This document shows, one piece after another, positions 42,793 to 51,843 of a stretch of DNA of 55,036 nt; positions within the stretch are counted from its first letter, which is position 1; each line of letters starts with the position of its first letter. The DNA lies in contig CALVKR010000009.1 in assembly GCA_944332995.1 (NCBI GenBank), positions 1-55,036 on the forward strand. Direction: 5' to 3'. A model generated the notes under the pieces. It worked only from the letters and a program-made list of their open reading frames with translations, ran no database searches and was not told the DNA's origin. The position numbers were made by a program, and so were the translations under genes. The DNA comes from an uncultured Clostridia bacterium. GTDB taxonomy: Bacteria > Bacillota > Clostridia > Christensenellales > CAG-917.

Positions 42793-43947
42793 CTAAACTT
42801 TAACGTATTTAGCGAGATAGTATATAAGTTTTTTCAGTTTAGAATTTTTTATATCCTTTGTCTGTCTGTTAAATTCCTTACGGTCAAAGGAGGCTTTTTC
42901 TTTTATCAGTTTTAAAAACTCGTCGAGCGATAAAATTTGGAATCTGTCGATTTTAAGACACATTGCGTATAATTCCAAAATGCTGAGTATCGCCTTATCG
43001 TCGCTGACGTCTTCCCCTACGCCGAGGTCGTCGAGAATGGAGCGCAGACCCATATACTTTTTACCGACGACGGCAAAAACTTTTTCTCTTGCCATTTCGA
43101 CGAACGGCAAGTCGTAAAATCTTGTCATGAAATCGGATTTTTCAAAAGGTTCTATATAGTATTTTACCCCTTGAAGTTTCTTTACAAACCTGAGTCCGTC
43201 GTAATAGCCGAGGATTTTCATCTTTTCTATCTTATGCTGAAAAAAATCTATCATCGAGCCGAGGTCTTCCGACGGCGTGATATACGTTACGTTTAAATCG
43301 TCGTATAAAATTTTTCTTTTTCGGGGCTTGTCGGTCGTCCTTATGGCAATTATGTTTTTATATCCTTTCGACGCCATAAGGTTGACGGGACAGTTGTCCC
43401 ATATACCTCCGTCGAAATACCGTTCGCCGTTAAATTTGTAAAAACCGTAAAGCGGATATGTTGCGGAGGCGACGAAATAATCGGTGATGTATTCTTCCTC
43501 CATATCCTCGACGAATTTTTCAACAGGCTGCATTTTCGAAACGCAAAAAGTGACGCAACCCACTTTCATATCCGCATTTTTTAGTTTAACGGGGTCAAGA
43601 CGTTTTTTTATGTAGCTTTCCATCTTTTCACCGTTGACGTCTATAAACTTTTTCAGATTTCTGACTTGAAGCAAAATATAAACCATCACGTTTCGGCTGA
43701 CGCCGTTTTCGAGCTTTTCGGCTATTTCTTCGCTGACGTCGAAAATGCTTGAAATTTTAACTTCGCGCCAAAAGTCTTCCAATCTGTCCAGACCGTCCTG
43801 AGCGAGTATAGCGCCGTTCAATGCGCCAATAGAAGTGCCCGTGACAGCGTCAAAACGGTAGCCGTTTTCAAGCAAAGCCTTTAAAACACCCACCTGATAT
43901 GCGCCCTTAGAGCCGCCGCCTTCTAAAACAAGTCCGATTTTTTCCAT
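42793..43947 (-). CDS. Patatin-like phospholipase
   Basis: 384 residues from the ATG; a TTG three codons earlier is in frame. The oxyanion loop GGGSKGAYQ, nucleophile GTSIGALNG and the dyad aspartate in DGGIWDNCP give a complete Ser-Asp catalytic site. Such enzymes hydrolyse acyl chains from phospholipids at the membrane. No signal peptide is present, so it acts from the cytosol. It lies 75 bp upstream of polA on the same strand and may head the same transcript, although a functional link is not obvious. Confidence 0.9.
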   Translation of the reverse strand: MEKIGLVLEGGGSKGAYQVGVLKALLENGYRFDAVTGTSIGALNGAILAQDGLDRLEDFWREVKISSIFDVSEEIAEKLENGVSRNVMVYILLQVRNLKKFIDVNGEKMESYIKKRLDPVKLKNADMKVGCVTFCVSKMQPVEKFVEDMEEEYITDYFVASATYPLYGFYKFNGERYFDGGIWDNCPVNLMASKGYKNIIAIRTTDKPRKRKILYDDLNVTYITPSEDLGSMIDFFQHKIEKMKILGYYDGLRFVKKLQGVKYYIEPFEKSDFMTRFYDLPFVEMAREKVFAVVGKKYMGLRSILDDLGVGEDVSDDKAILSILELYAMCLKIDRFQILSLDEFLKLIKEKASFDRKEFNRQTKDIKNSKLKKLIYYLAKYVKV

Positions 43948-44065
43948 TTCACCCAAACTAATTTTATTTCGCCTTGCCTATATTATGGCATTGCGATAAT
44001 ATGCGTTAATTTTACGAGTAAAAGTTTTCGGTTTGTTAATGCCCAAACCGATAAAGAGCAAAAAG

Positions 44066-45748
44066 TTAAGCTACGATTTTGCGATAATCTCTGTTGAGCG
44101 TCGGGAAAAGCGTTGCCGTCGTGCATACGAGCATAATCACCGACACCCCGAGAAGAATGAGATACTTGCTGTAACCGCCGAGCGAGTAGTCCTGTCCGTT
44201 TGCCTGGAAAGGTATTATGGACAAAAGCATGGTAAACAGTCCGAACAGCACCGCCATGATAACGCCGATTGCTATCGTAAGTGCTACGTTTTTGTTTGCC
44301 GAAACAAGGTCGCCGTCGCCGGAAACGTTGAAGGTAGGATGCTTGATATCAACTCTTATCGACATACAGGTCAAAGATACTACCAATATGGCGGAAATGA
44401 GGAATATCAAAAACGCCTCAAGCGAAGTCATTATTCCTTTGCCCGACGGTCCGAAAACGAGCCCGACTACCAGACAGCTTACCGCCGTGGAAATCAACGC
44501 CACTATGCCGTATAAAAACAGTTTTACCAGCACCTGATTTTTATATGATACGGGAATTATTTTTGTGTGATAAAAACACATTCCCTCACGGGATACCGTG
44601 GTGGAAGCAAACGATACGATTATCGTCGTAAACAAGGTTATGACCATAAGCGTAAGTCCGGGAACAATTGCCGAACCCACCGTGCTCTGTCCGTAGGAAA
44701 CGGCAAGGTCGTTGCAATAATACACCATAACGGGCGCCGCCACAGCCATCGCAAGGTATTGAAACGAATAGTTGAACGAGCGGAATATCAAAAAGAATTC
44801 CCTTCTGAAAAGTGCGGAAAACTGCGTGCGCAAAACTATTTTGCTTTTTGTAGTAAGAGCGGTTTTGCCGGTTTCGATACTGTATAATATGGTTTTATAA
44901 TAGCATTTGATTGTGGTAAAATATGCGCATACCGCAATAGCCGCCTCAATCAACACTATATACAACAAATTTAAAAACACCTGACCTGCACCGCCCTCGA
45001 CTTGAGAATAAGCCAATACGTCGGCGTAAAATCTGAACGGATAGCAACCGTTTGCAAACGCTTTTATATTTTGCGTCACCTCGGGCGAAAAGAGGTTGAT
45101 GTTGTTGTTTTCGATATATTGCACCACTTCTTTGAGAAGCTGCATATACAAAATAAAGCCGCCGCAAAGCAAGAGGATAAGCACAATGAGAATGAGCAAA
45201 AACTTATCCTTTACGTGATTGACAAGCTGCATAACCGGTATAGCGATTAAATTTGCAACGAAGAACGGCACTAAAGAAATTAAAAACATAACTATTATCG
45301 AAAGAAAATAATAGCCGACGTTCATTCCCGACAGTGCGCCGAAAATTATATAAAACGGAAAGAGAAGCATAAAGCATATGACGAGATTGGACACAAAACA
45401 ATAAATGGATTTCGCAATCAAAACGTCCTTTCCGCTTACGGGGAAACGAAGCAAAAGCTCGTTATCTCCGCTGAAATAAAGGTTTTTTACCACGTTGCCC
45501 GTCCCTACTATCGTAAGCAGGATAAGAGCGACAAACGTGACGATAACCAAAAATTCAAACCCGAGCTGCGACTTTACGACAAACATCTCGGTCAGATAAT
45601 AAAAAACTGCAATTAAAACGGCATAAAGCACAATGGAAAGAGCCACGTTGAAAAATCTTTTTAAATGGTCTTTTGTGCTTATTGCTTTTGTTGACCCGTG
45701 CCTTGATTTAAGGTCGAGCTTAAATAACGTCCATACGGTAAAGTTCAT
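44066..45748 (-). CDS. ABC exporter permease, ABC-2-like
   Basis: 560 residues with about twelve hydrophobic segments spread over the whole length and short polar loops, for example LVICFMLLFPFYIIFGAL, FLLILIVLILLLCGGFILYM and LFGLFTMLLSIIPF. The layout is that of large putative ABC exporter permeases found in Firmicutes. It starts 25 nt after the ATPase gene and so forms a two-component exporter with it. The substrate is unknown; Na+, peptides or antibiotics are options from related systems. Confidence 0.85.
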   Translation of the reverse strand: MNFTVWTLFKLDLKSRHGSTKAISTKDHLKRFFNVALSIVLYAVLIAVFYYLTEMFVVKSQLGFEFLVIVTFVALILLTIVGTGNVVKNLYFSGDNELLLRFPVSGKDVLIAKSIYCFVSNLVICFMLLFPFYIIFGALSGMNVGYYFLSIIVMFLISLVPFFVANLIAIPVMQLVNHVKDKFLLILIVLILLLCGGFILYMQLLKEVVQYIENNNINLFSPEVTQNIKAFANGCYPFRFYADVLAYSQVEGGAGQVFLNLLYIVLIEAAIAVCAYFTTIKCYYKTILYSIETGKTALTTKSKIVLRTQFSALFRREFFLIFRSFNYSFQYLAMAVAAPVMVYYCNDLAVSYGQSTVGSAIVPGLTLMVITLFTTIIVSFASTTVSREGMCFYHTKIIPVSYKNQVLVKLFLYGIVALISTAVSCLVVGLVFGPSGKGIMTSLEAFLIFLISAILVVSLTCMSIRVDIKHPTFNVSGDGDLVSANKNVALTIAIGVIMAVLFGLFTMLLSIIPFQANGQDYSLGGYSKYLILLGVSVIMLVCTTATLFPTLNRDYRKIVA

Positions 45749-45773
45749 TTTTTCCTCTGTTTCTCAACCTCAA

Positions 45774-46664
45774 TTATTCGGCTTTTACTTTATCTCTTTT
45801 TTTATCGGTTTTATCTTTAATCTTTTCCGCCTCTTTTTGTTTGCCTTTAGGTTTGACTGCGGATTCTATCTGATAATCCTGCGTGCTGTTATCCGGACGG
45901 GCGTCGGACATTTCCTGAGCGGCGTAGTCCTCAAACAAACGCTTTTCGTAAGTGCCTGTTATCTTAAAGAATCTTATTTCGAGATTTTCCTGATTTTCGG
46001 GATTGTCTTTCAAGTCGAAAGTGTCGATAATTTCGCCCTCGTTTATTATGGCGACTCTGTGGCAGAGCTTTTTGACGAGGTCAAGGTTGTGCGACGAGAA
46101 AAACACGGTATTGCCTTTGGCGCAGTGTTCTCTCATATGTGCGATTATCTCCGCCGTGGACTGAGGGTCGAGTCCCATCATAGGCTCGTCGAGCACCCAA
46201 AGTTTTGGCTCGTGAATGAGGGCGGCGATAATACATATTTTTTGTTTCATTCCGTGCGAATAAGATTTAATCTGTCTGTTTGCCGCATTCTCGAGCTTGA
46301 ATATCTTGAGATATCTTTCAAGCCTTTCCTTTCTTATATCGGCGGGAACTCTGTATAAATCGGCAACGTAGTTTACGTATTCGACGCCCGTAAGTTTTTC
46401 GTATACCGAGTGGTTGTCGGGAACGTATCCTATGTTAAATTTTGCCATAATCGGTTCTTTGGCGAGGTCGTATCCGCAAACCTCGATAGAGCCTCCGTCG
46501 AAAGGCAAAATACCCGTAAGACATTTAATGGTGGTAGATTTACCGGCGCCGTTCTGTCCTAAAAAACCGAAGATTTCGCCGGGCTTTAATTCAATATTTA
46601 TATCGTTAACGGCAATCCTGTCGCTACGAGGATATTTCTTTACTAAATGTTTTATAGTAAGCAT
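45774..46664 (-). CDS. ABC exporter ATPase, NatA/CcmA-like
   Basis: 296 residues. Walker A LGQNGAGKSTT, signature YSHGMKQK, Walker B LWVLDEPMMGLDP, switch His FSSHNLD. The C-terminal 50 residues are very rich in Lys, Asp and Glu and look disordered, which is longer than usual for this class. AAGGAG precedes the ATG and a good promoter lies at 46715-46743. It pairs with the permease gene that follows. Confidence 0.93.
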   Translation of the reverse strand: MLTIKHLVKKYPRSDRIAVNDINIELKPGEIFGFLGQNGAGKSTTIKCLTGILPFDGGSIEVCGYDLAKEPIMAKFNIGYVPDNHSVYEKLTGVEYVNYVADLYRVPADIRKERLERYLKIFKLENAANRQIKSYSHGMKQKICIIAALIHEPKLWVLDEPMMGLDPQSTAEIIAHMREHCAKGNTVFFSSHNLDLVKKLCHRVAIINEGEIIDTFDLKDNPENQENLEIRFFKITGTYEKRLFEDYAAQEMSDARPDNSTQDYQIESAVKPKGKQKEAEKIKDKTDKKRDKVKAE

Positions 46665-46714
46665 AATTTACTCCTTGTTCTTTCGTGCTGCATAGCGCAA
46701 ACTATTACTAATTG

Positions 46715-46743
46715 ATTTTACCACCTAATGCACGTTAAGTCAA
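46715..46743 (-). promoter_or_regulatory. Promoter of the ABC-2 exporter operon
   Basis: On the minus strand TTGACT (46738-46743), a 17-bp spacer and TAAAAT (46715-46720). Confidence 0.68.
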
Positions 46744-47105
46744 ACAAAATTTATTTTACCGCCGCTTGTCCACTCATGTTTTAATTTGATACTGCCCCTG
46801 TTTTTTTTTGACGTTTTGCCTTATAGATAATAGTTTGCCTTATTATAAACTTTTTATTTCCCGAGCTTATTTCCCGAGCATAAAACCGTGCGTTTAATGT
46901 CGGCTAAAATATAGGACGCCAAAAGATTATAAACATCTATACCGCATGTATCTTATACCAATGACGCCGATATGCAAAACTTTGGTCTGCAAGCGCCGAG
47001 TGTATAATACCGACGCCGAATTTGTTTTCGGACGGTTTTGTTTTAAGATAAGCCAATATCCGTTTAAAAATTAATCTCTGTTTTAATTTTTTGCGTCTTG
47101 CATTT
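46744..47105. other. Intergenic, no gene seen
   Basis: About 360 bp of AT-rich DNA with a run of nine T near 46802. No coding pattern, ribosome site or recognisable RNA fold was found on either strand. Confidence 0.5.
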
Positions 47106-47129
47106 AAAAAGGCGGATACCAGCCGCCTT
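47106..47129 (-). terminator. Terminator of the membrane protein gene
   Basis: Stem AAGGCGG/CCGCCTT with a 7-nt loop, followed on the minus strand by a U run (47106-47110). Confidence 0.75.
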
Positions 47130-47204
47130 AAACTTTATAAATGAAGTTAAATTGTTTTTGCACCGCCCATACAGAAAAACGTTAATTTTTGACTCCTCCT
47201 GCTT

Positions 47205-47831
47205 TTATTCTGCGACGGTCGCCTCTGCGTTTACCTCAGCCTCGCCTTCCGAAACAGTTTGCTCGCTTGCCTTGTCTTTTTTCTTAAACCTGAATTTGTC
47301 GGCAAACTTTTTAAAATCAATCTTTAAGAATTTATCCCACTTCGAGCCTGCCGCAAGCAATATATCGAAAACCAAAAGCGCAATCATACCACCGCCCAAA
47401 TCGTATATCTCCGCATCGGAAGAAAGACGAGTGCAAGTTACCGCATACATTATCAGAGCAAACAGCACGAGAACGGCGTGGGCTACCGTGACCGCCGAAA
47501 CCGTCTTTTCCGGATTTCCGAGTCCCGATACTTTTACGAGCTTGCCTACGCCGAAATTTCCCAGCATCACCAAAACGGAATAAATTAAAAGAGCAACGCC
47601 TGCTATGAGTATCACTATGCCGATAATGCTTCCGAAAAGTCCCGCTCCGGCGTTATCCGTCCCGGCAAACGACGACAAAAACTCAAAAGTATTATAGCTT
47701 GAGGGCATCACCGTTCCGCCTGCCAACACGAGATTTTTAGTCACCACGGGACAGCATACGGTGATGACGGAAAGCAATCCGATAAGTGCGGAACACATAT
47801 ACTTGATATTGTCTAAAATTTTCTCTTTCAT
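47205..47831 (-). CDS. Membrane protein of unknown function, four helices
   Basis: 208 residues. Four hydrophobic segments: LIGLLSVITVCCPVVT (short), IIGIVILIAGVALLIYSVLVML, AVLVLFALIMYAVTC and MIALLVFDILLAAG. A basic stretch and an acidic end rich in Glu and Ala (ASEQTVSEGEAEVNAEATVAE split at its middle) form a cytosolic tail. AGGAGG lies upstream of the ATG. It is a single gene, divergent from the MATE exporter. No family was recognised. Confidence 0.72.
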   Translation of the reverse strand: MKEKILDNIKYMCSALIGLLSVITVCCPVVTKNLVLAGGTVMPSSYNTFEFLSSFAGTDNAGAGLFGSIIGIVILIAGVALLIYSVLVMLGNFGVGKLVKVSGLGNPEKTVSAVTVAHAVLVLFALIMYAVTCTRLSSDAEIYDLGGGMIALLVFDILLAAGSKWDKFLKIDFKKFADKFRFKKKDKASEQTVSEGEAEVNAEATVAE

Positions 47832-47855
47832 AGTCCTCCTACCCTTGCAATTTCA

Positions 47856-47884
47856 TTGACTGAACCTGCATTTTGGTATAGAAT
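47856..47884 (+). promoter_or_regulatory. Promoter of the MATE exporter gene
   Basis: TTGACT (47856-47861), a 17-bp spacer and TAGAAT (47879-47884), giving a leader of about 70 nt. Confidence 0.62.
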
Positions 47885-47962
47885 ATGCAAAACAAAAAAT
47901 AAATAGAACGGCAAATAATAAAGAATTATAAATTTGTTTTTCCGTTAAACGACAAAAGAAAA

Positions 47963-49423
47963 ATGTTAAACTCTACAAAACTCGGAACAACTTCAATCCC
48001 AAAACTTCTTGCCACCATGAGTGCGCCCGCAATGCTCAGCATGCTCGTGCAATCGTTATACAACATAGTGGACAGCATATTCGTGGCACAGATAGGCGAA
48101 GCTCAGTTGACTGCCGTTTCGTTGGCGTATCCCATTCAGATGCTCGTCTTTGCCTTTGCTATCGGCATAGCAATAGGCACTAGCTCGCTTATTTCAAGAA
48201 GACTCGGCGAAGGAAAACTTGCCGAAGCAAGCCGGGCGGCGCAAACGGGATTGTTTTTCGCCCTTATATCGAGCGCATTTTTCGCCTTGTTCGGTTACGG
48301 AATATCCCTCGGCTTTTTGATGCTTTTCACTTCCGACGCCGCCATGCTCGATATGTCGGTATCCTACCTTGCCATAGTCACGAGCTTATCCGTCGGCGTG
48401 TTCGTCGAGCTGTTCTGCTCGAGGACGATGCAATCTATGGGCAATATGATTATCCCCATGATATCCCAGCTTATCGGAGCTATCACAAACATTATTTTGG
48501 ACCCCATTATGATTTTCGGACTTATAGGCTTCCCTGCGCTCGGAGTTATGGGTGCGGCAATCGCCACTGTTTCGGGACAGGTTTTGTCAATGATTTTTAT
48601 GCTCATCATGGTGGCGGTCAAAAAATTCGATATACAGATATTCTTCAAAAAATTCAGACTGAAATTTTCGACGGTAAAAGAGATTTTCAGAGTCGGGCTT
48701 CCTACGATGTTCCAAAACGCCATAAGCTCGTTTTTGCTCACGATAATGAATGCCCTGCTCATAGCGTTTTCGCAGACGGCGGTAGCGGTTTACGGCGTAT
48801 ATTATAAACTTAATTCCTTCGTGTTTATGCCCTGCTTCGGCTTAAATCAAGGAGCGCTTCCGATATACGGTTATAACTATGGCGCAGGCAACAAAAAGAG
48901 ATTTTCAAAGACGGTCAGGCTCACGCTTTCCGTTGCGATATTCTTAAACTGCGTGGGACTATTGGTATTCTGCCTCGCTCCCGTGCAACTTCTCGAAATG
49001 TTTTCCGCTTCGGCAAACATGATGGCAATCGGCGTTTCCGCTTTGCGGATAATCAGCTTTTCATTCCCTGCCGCTGCGATATCTATAACTTTTGTTGCCA
49101 TGTATATGGCGATAGGCAAAGGCTCGCACGCTTTCATAATCACGCTGCTCCGTCAGTTTGTGCTCGTCTTACCCTTTGCCGTCTTGCTAGGCAAGTTTGT
49201 AAACCTTGACGCCCTGTGGGCAAGTTTTGCGATAGGCGAATACGCCACGGCGATAATTTATATTCCGCTTACCGTATCGATAGTAAACAAAATGTTTGCA
49301 AAGAAAATGAAATACGTCGAGGACGGCTTTTTGACCTCGCCCATAGTCATAAACTCCACAATTATGGGCGACGAAGTCCCATTGCCGAAAGAGGAAAAGC
49401 AAAAAAACTTTGACAGTTTTTAA
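47963..49423 (+). CDS. MATE-family multidrug exporter
   Basis: 486 residues, near the usual 450-480. Twelve membrane helices in two six-helix halves, with family landmarks MLVQSLYNIVDSIFVAQIG at the first helix, GIAIGTSSLISRRLGEG, QSMGNMIIPMISQ and FGLNQGALPIYGYNYGA in the second half. Such pumps expel cationic drugs in exchange for Na+ or H+. The ribosome site is weak (AAAAGAAAA). The reading frame appears to have lost its original C-terminus: a one-base slip in the T5 just before the stop would add about 36 acidic residues up to 49530. Pump function should not depend on that tail. Confidence 0.92.
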   Translation: MLNSTKLGTTSIPKLLATMSAPAMLSMLVQSLYNIVDSIFVAQIGEAQLTAVSLAYPIQMLVFAFAIGIAIGTSSLISRRLGEGKLAEASRAAQTGLFFALISSAFFALFGYGISLGFLMLFTSDAAMLDMSVSYLAIVTSLSVGVFVELFCSRTMQSMGNMIIPMISQLIGAITNIILDPIMIFGLIGFPALGVMGAAIATVSGQVLSMIFMLIMVAVKKFDIQIFFKKFRLKFSTVKEIFRVGLPTMFQNAISSFLLTIMNALLIAFSQTAVAVYGVYYKLNSFVFMPCFGLNQGALPIYGYNYGAGNKKRFSKTVRLTLSVAIFLNCVGLLVFCLAPVQLLEMFSASANMMAIGVSALRIISFSFPAAAISITFVAMYMAIGKGSHAFIITLLRQFVLVLPFAVLLGKFVNLDALWASFAIGEYATAIIYIPLTVSIVNKMFAKKMKYVEDGFLTSPIVINSTIMGDEVPLPKEEKQKNFDSF

Positions 49424-49530
49424 AGACAGTCGAAAATGATTCCGATTCCTATTTAACGGTGGAAGTGTTTTCCGATTTTAAAGAATCTGACCAAAACGCC
49501 GTCGGAGGCGCAAATGCGGAAGAAAAGTAA
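49424..49530 (+). other. Possible frameshifted C-terminal extension of the MATE gene
   Basis: In the -1 frame the sequence after the MATE stop reads KTVENDSDSYLTVEVFSDF, then KESDQNAVGGANAEEK and a stop at 49528-49530. The codon choice looks coding. Adding one T to the T5 at 49416-49420 joins it to the pump. Confidence 0.45.
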
Positions 49531-49635
49531 ATTTTGACCAGGATAAATTTTAGTTTGTCTTAAAACTTCGGTCATTTTTGCTCCCTATTACCGCTTGTTT
49601 ATTGTCTTATCACCCTGCAAAAACAAAACAAATTT

Positions 49636-49760
49636 ACGGCAACAAAACAAATACACGGCAACATAACAAATTTACGGCAATATAACATTTACGGCAATAT
49701 AACGTTTGCGGCAATATAACGTTTGTGGCAATATAACATTTGTGGCAATAAAATAAACTT
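49636..49760. repeat. 17-bp tandem repeat, about seven copies
   Basis: Units based on ACGGCAATATAACATTT with slight variation; four consecutive units (49674-49741) keep an exact 17-bp period and the outer ones are decayed (17-19 bp). The array lies between the convergent MATE and gpmI genes. Confidence 0.9.
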
Positions 49761-49885
49761 ACGGCTCATCTATATATTTTTATATTTTAAAATGAAAATA
49801 TAATTTGTTTTGTGAGCAAACGGAATATTTAATTATGCCACGATAAAATTTAGATAAGGTCTTAAAAACTTTTTAATTTATTACA

Positions 49886-49917
49886 ATAAAAAGCCGTCGC
49901 TATATGCGACGGCTTTT
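49886..49917 (-). terminator. Terminator of gpmI (glycolytic operon)
   Basis: A 12-bp stem (49889-49900 with 49906-49917), GCCGTCGC/GCGACGGC at the core, loop TATAT, followed by a U run on the minus strand. Confidence 0.88.
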
Positions 49918-49989
49918 AAGTTCACTTAAACGAACGAACGGCAAAGACTAAAACTCTGACCGTTTGTGCCGTTGACCGTTCACTTTAAA

Positions 49990-51519
49990 TTATTTTTTGA
50001 TAAGACTTACTCCCGTCATTTCGGCAGGTTTTTCAAGTCCCATCATCTCGAGCATCGTCGGGGCGATATCGCAAAGTTTACCGCCGTCTTTAAGCGTACC
50101 CACGCCGTCCACCATAATGAGCGGAACAGGGTTTGTAGTATGAGCGGTAAAGGGTTTGCCCTCGTCGTCCACCATCTTGTCGGCGTTGCCGTGGTCTGCC
50201 GTGATAAGACAGCTGCCGCCGTTTCTCTGTATTGCCTCTACGACTTGCTTTAAGCATTCGTCAACCGCTTTGACGGCAAGTTTTGCCGCTTCCAAAACGC
50301 CGGTGTGTCCTACCATGTCGCAGTTTGCGAAATTGAGAATGATAACGTCGTATTTTCCGCCGTCGATAAGCTCAACCGCCTTTGCGGCAACTTCATAAGC
50401 GCTCATCTCGGGCTTTAAATCGTAGGTGGCGACTTTAGGCGACGGAATAAGCACTCTGTCCTCGCCCGTGTTGGGGGTTTCCACTCCTCCGTTAAAGAAG
50501 AAGGTGACGTGGGCATATTTTTCCGTTTCCGCAATACGAAGCTGAGTTTTGCCCTGTTTTGCGAGATATTCGCCAAGCGTATTGTCGAGGTGGCGAGGTC
50601 CGAAAGCGACTTTCCAATTCGTGAACGTGGTGTCATAGCACGTAAAGCCGACGTAAACGGGATCGATGTATCCCGATTTTCTCTCGAATTTGTCAAAGTC
50701 TTCGTATATAAACGACCTTGTGATTTCTCTTGCTCTGTCGGGGCGATAGTTGTAAAAGATAATAGAGTCGCCCTTTTCGATTTTGGCGACGGGCTCTCCG
50801 TTTTCGGTTATGACGGAAGGCAAGACGAATTCGTCGGTTACTCCCCTGTCATAGCTGTCCTGCATGGCTTCTGCGGCGGAATTGAATTTAAGTCCCTCGC
50901 CGAGCGTGAGCATATCGAAAGCCTTTTTGACTCTGTCCCAATTGTTATCTCTGTCCATTGCGTAGTATCTTCCGCAAACGGTTGCGATTTTGCCTACGCC
51001 CGTCTGTTTGAGGAATTTTTCAAGTTCCTCGACAAAGCCTTTGCCACTCTTTGGCGGAACGTCACGTCCGTCCATAAAGCAATGGATATAAGTTCTCGTT
51101 ACGCCCTCTTTTTTTGCCATTTCCACGAGTGCCTTTAAGTGCTCGATGTGGCTGTGCACGCCGCCCGTTCCCAAAAGTCCGTAAATGTGAAGTTTTTTAC
51201 CTTCCTTTTTGGCGTTGTTCATTGCCCACAAAAGAGCCTCGTTTTTAAAGAAACCGCCCTCGGCAATTTCCTTTGAAATGTGCGTGAGGTCCTGATAGAC
51301 AATTCTGCCGGCGCCGATATTGAGGTGTCCCACTTCGCTGTTGCCCATCTGTCCGTCGGGAAGTCCGACTGCAAGACCGCTTGCCGAAAGCTGAGTTGTG
51401 GGATATTTTGCCTTTAACGAATCGATATAAGGAGTGCCTTGAAGTTCGATGGCGTTTCCTTTACCGTTTGGGTTCAAACCGAATCCGTCGAGAATGATAA
51501 GTCCGCAAATTTTTTTCAT
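49990..51519 (-). CDS. gpmI: 2,3-bisphosphoglycerate-independent phosphoglycerate mutase
   Basis: 509 residues, the usual length. The nucleophile serine is in MGNSEVGHLNIGAGR near residue 60; metal-binding blocks are LDGFG at the start, NFANCDMVGHTG and TADHGNADKM near the end. It is a two-Mn2+ enzyme that interconverts 3- and 2-phosphoglycerate. It is the third gene of pgk-tpiA-gpmI but is separated from tpiA by 324 bp with a terminator and two hairpins, so it may also have its own transcript. AAGGAT precedes the ATG. Confidence 0.96.
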   Translation of the reverse strand: MKKICGLIILDGFGLNPNGKGNAIELQGTPYIDSLKAKYPTTQLSASGLAVGLPDGQMGNSEVGHLNIGAGRIVYQDLTHISKEIAEGGFFKNEALLWAMNNAKKEGKKLHIYGLLGTGGVHSHIEHLKALVEMAKKEGVTRTYIHCFMDGRDVPPKSGKGFVEELEKFLKQTGVGKIATVCGRYYAMDRDNNWDRVKKAFDMLTLGEGLKFNSAAEAMQDSYDRGVTDEFVLPSVITENGEPVAKIEKGDSIIFYNYRPDRAREITRSFIYEDFDKFERKSGYIDPVYVGFTCYDTTFTNWKVAFGPRHLDNTLGEYLAKQGKTQLRIAETEKYAHVTFFFNGGVETPNTGEDRVLIPSPKVATYDLKPEMSAYEVAAKAVELIDGGKYDVIILNFANCDMVGHTGVLEAAKLAVKAVDECLKQVVEAIQRNGGSCLITADHGNADKMVDDEGKPFTAHTTNPVPLIMVDGVGTLKDGGKLCDIAPTMLEMMGLEKPAEMTGVSLIKK

Positions 51520-51577
51520 AATATATCCTTAATGTATTTTGTGTTTTTTAGTTTAAAATCGATTTGTTTAAGTTTAT

Positions 51578-51638
51578 CGGATAAAAATAAACTTTTTATC
51601 CGCCCCGTTTTAAACAGGTGCGCTCCTGTTTAACGGGG
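51578..51638. promoter_or_regulatory. Two adjacent hairpins in the gpmI leader
   Basis: Hairpin one is CGGATAAAAA/TTTTTATCCG (51578-51587 with 51593-51602). Hairpin two is CCCCGTTTTAAACAGG paired with CCTGTTTAACGGGG (51603-51618 with 51625-51638), with a two-base bulge. They touch each other and lie 60-120 nt before gpmI. They may stabilise or process the mRNA; no known riboswitch is recognised. Confidence 0.6.
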
Positions 51639-51794
51639 TGTTATTTTACCGTGCAATTTTGGCCTGCCTTTGCCTTGACGTTACCGCACGGCGTGTGGTT
51701 TAGGTGTGTGCCGTGCAACTTTTTGACTTACCGTTTTGCGCTTTACGCTCTCGACACGGCAAAGAAATAGCAAACGGCATTTTTGGGCTTTCTT

Positions 51795-51820
51795 AAAACC
51801 AAGCCCTGAGGCTTGGTTTT
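51795..51820 (-). terminator. Terminator-like hairpin after tpiA
   Basis: A perfect 11-bp stem AAAACCAAGCC/GGCTTGGTTTT with a 4-nt loop, 24 nt after the tpiA stop. The U run is only four long, so it may attenuate rather than stop transcription into gpmI. Confidence 0.65.
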
Positions 51821-51843
51821 AAAAGCGTGTTATATTTTGCGCA

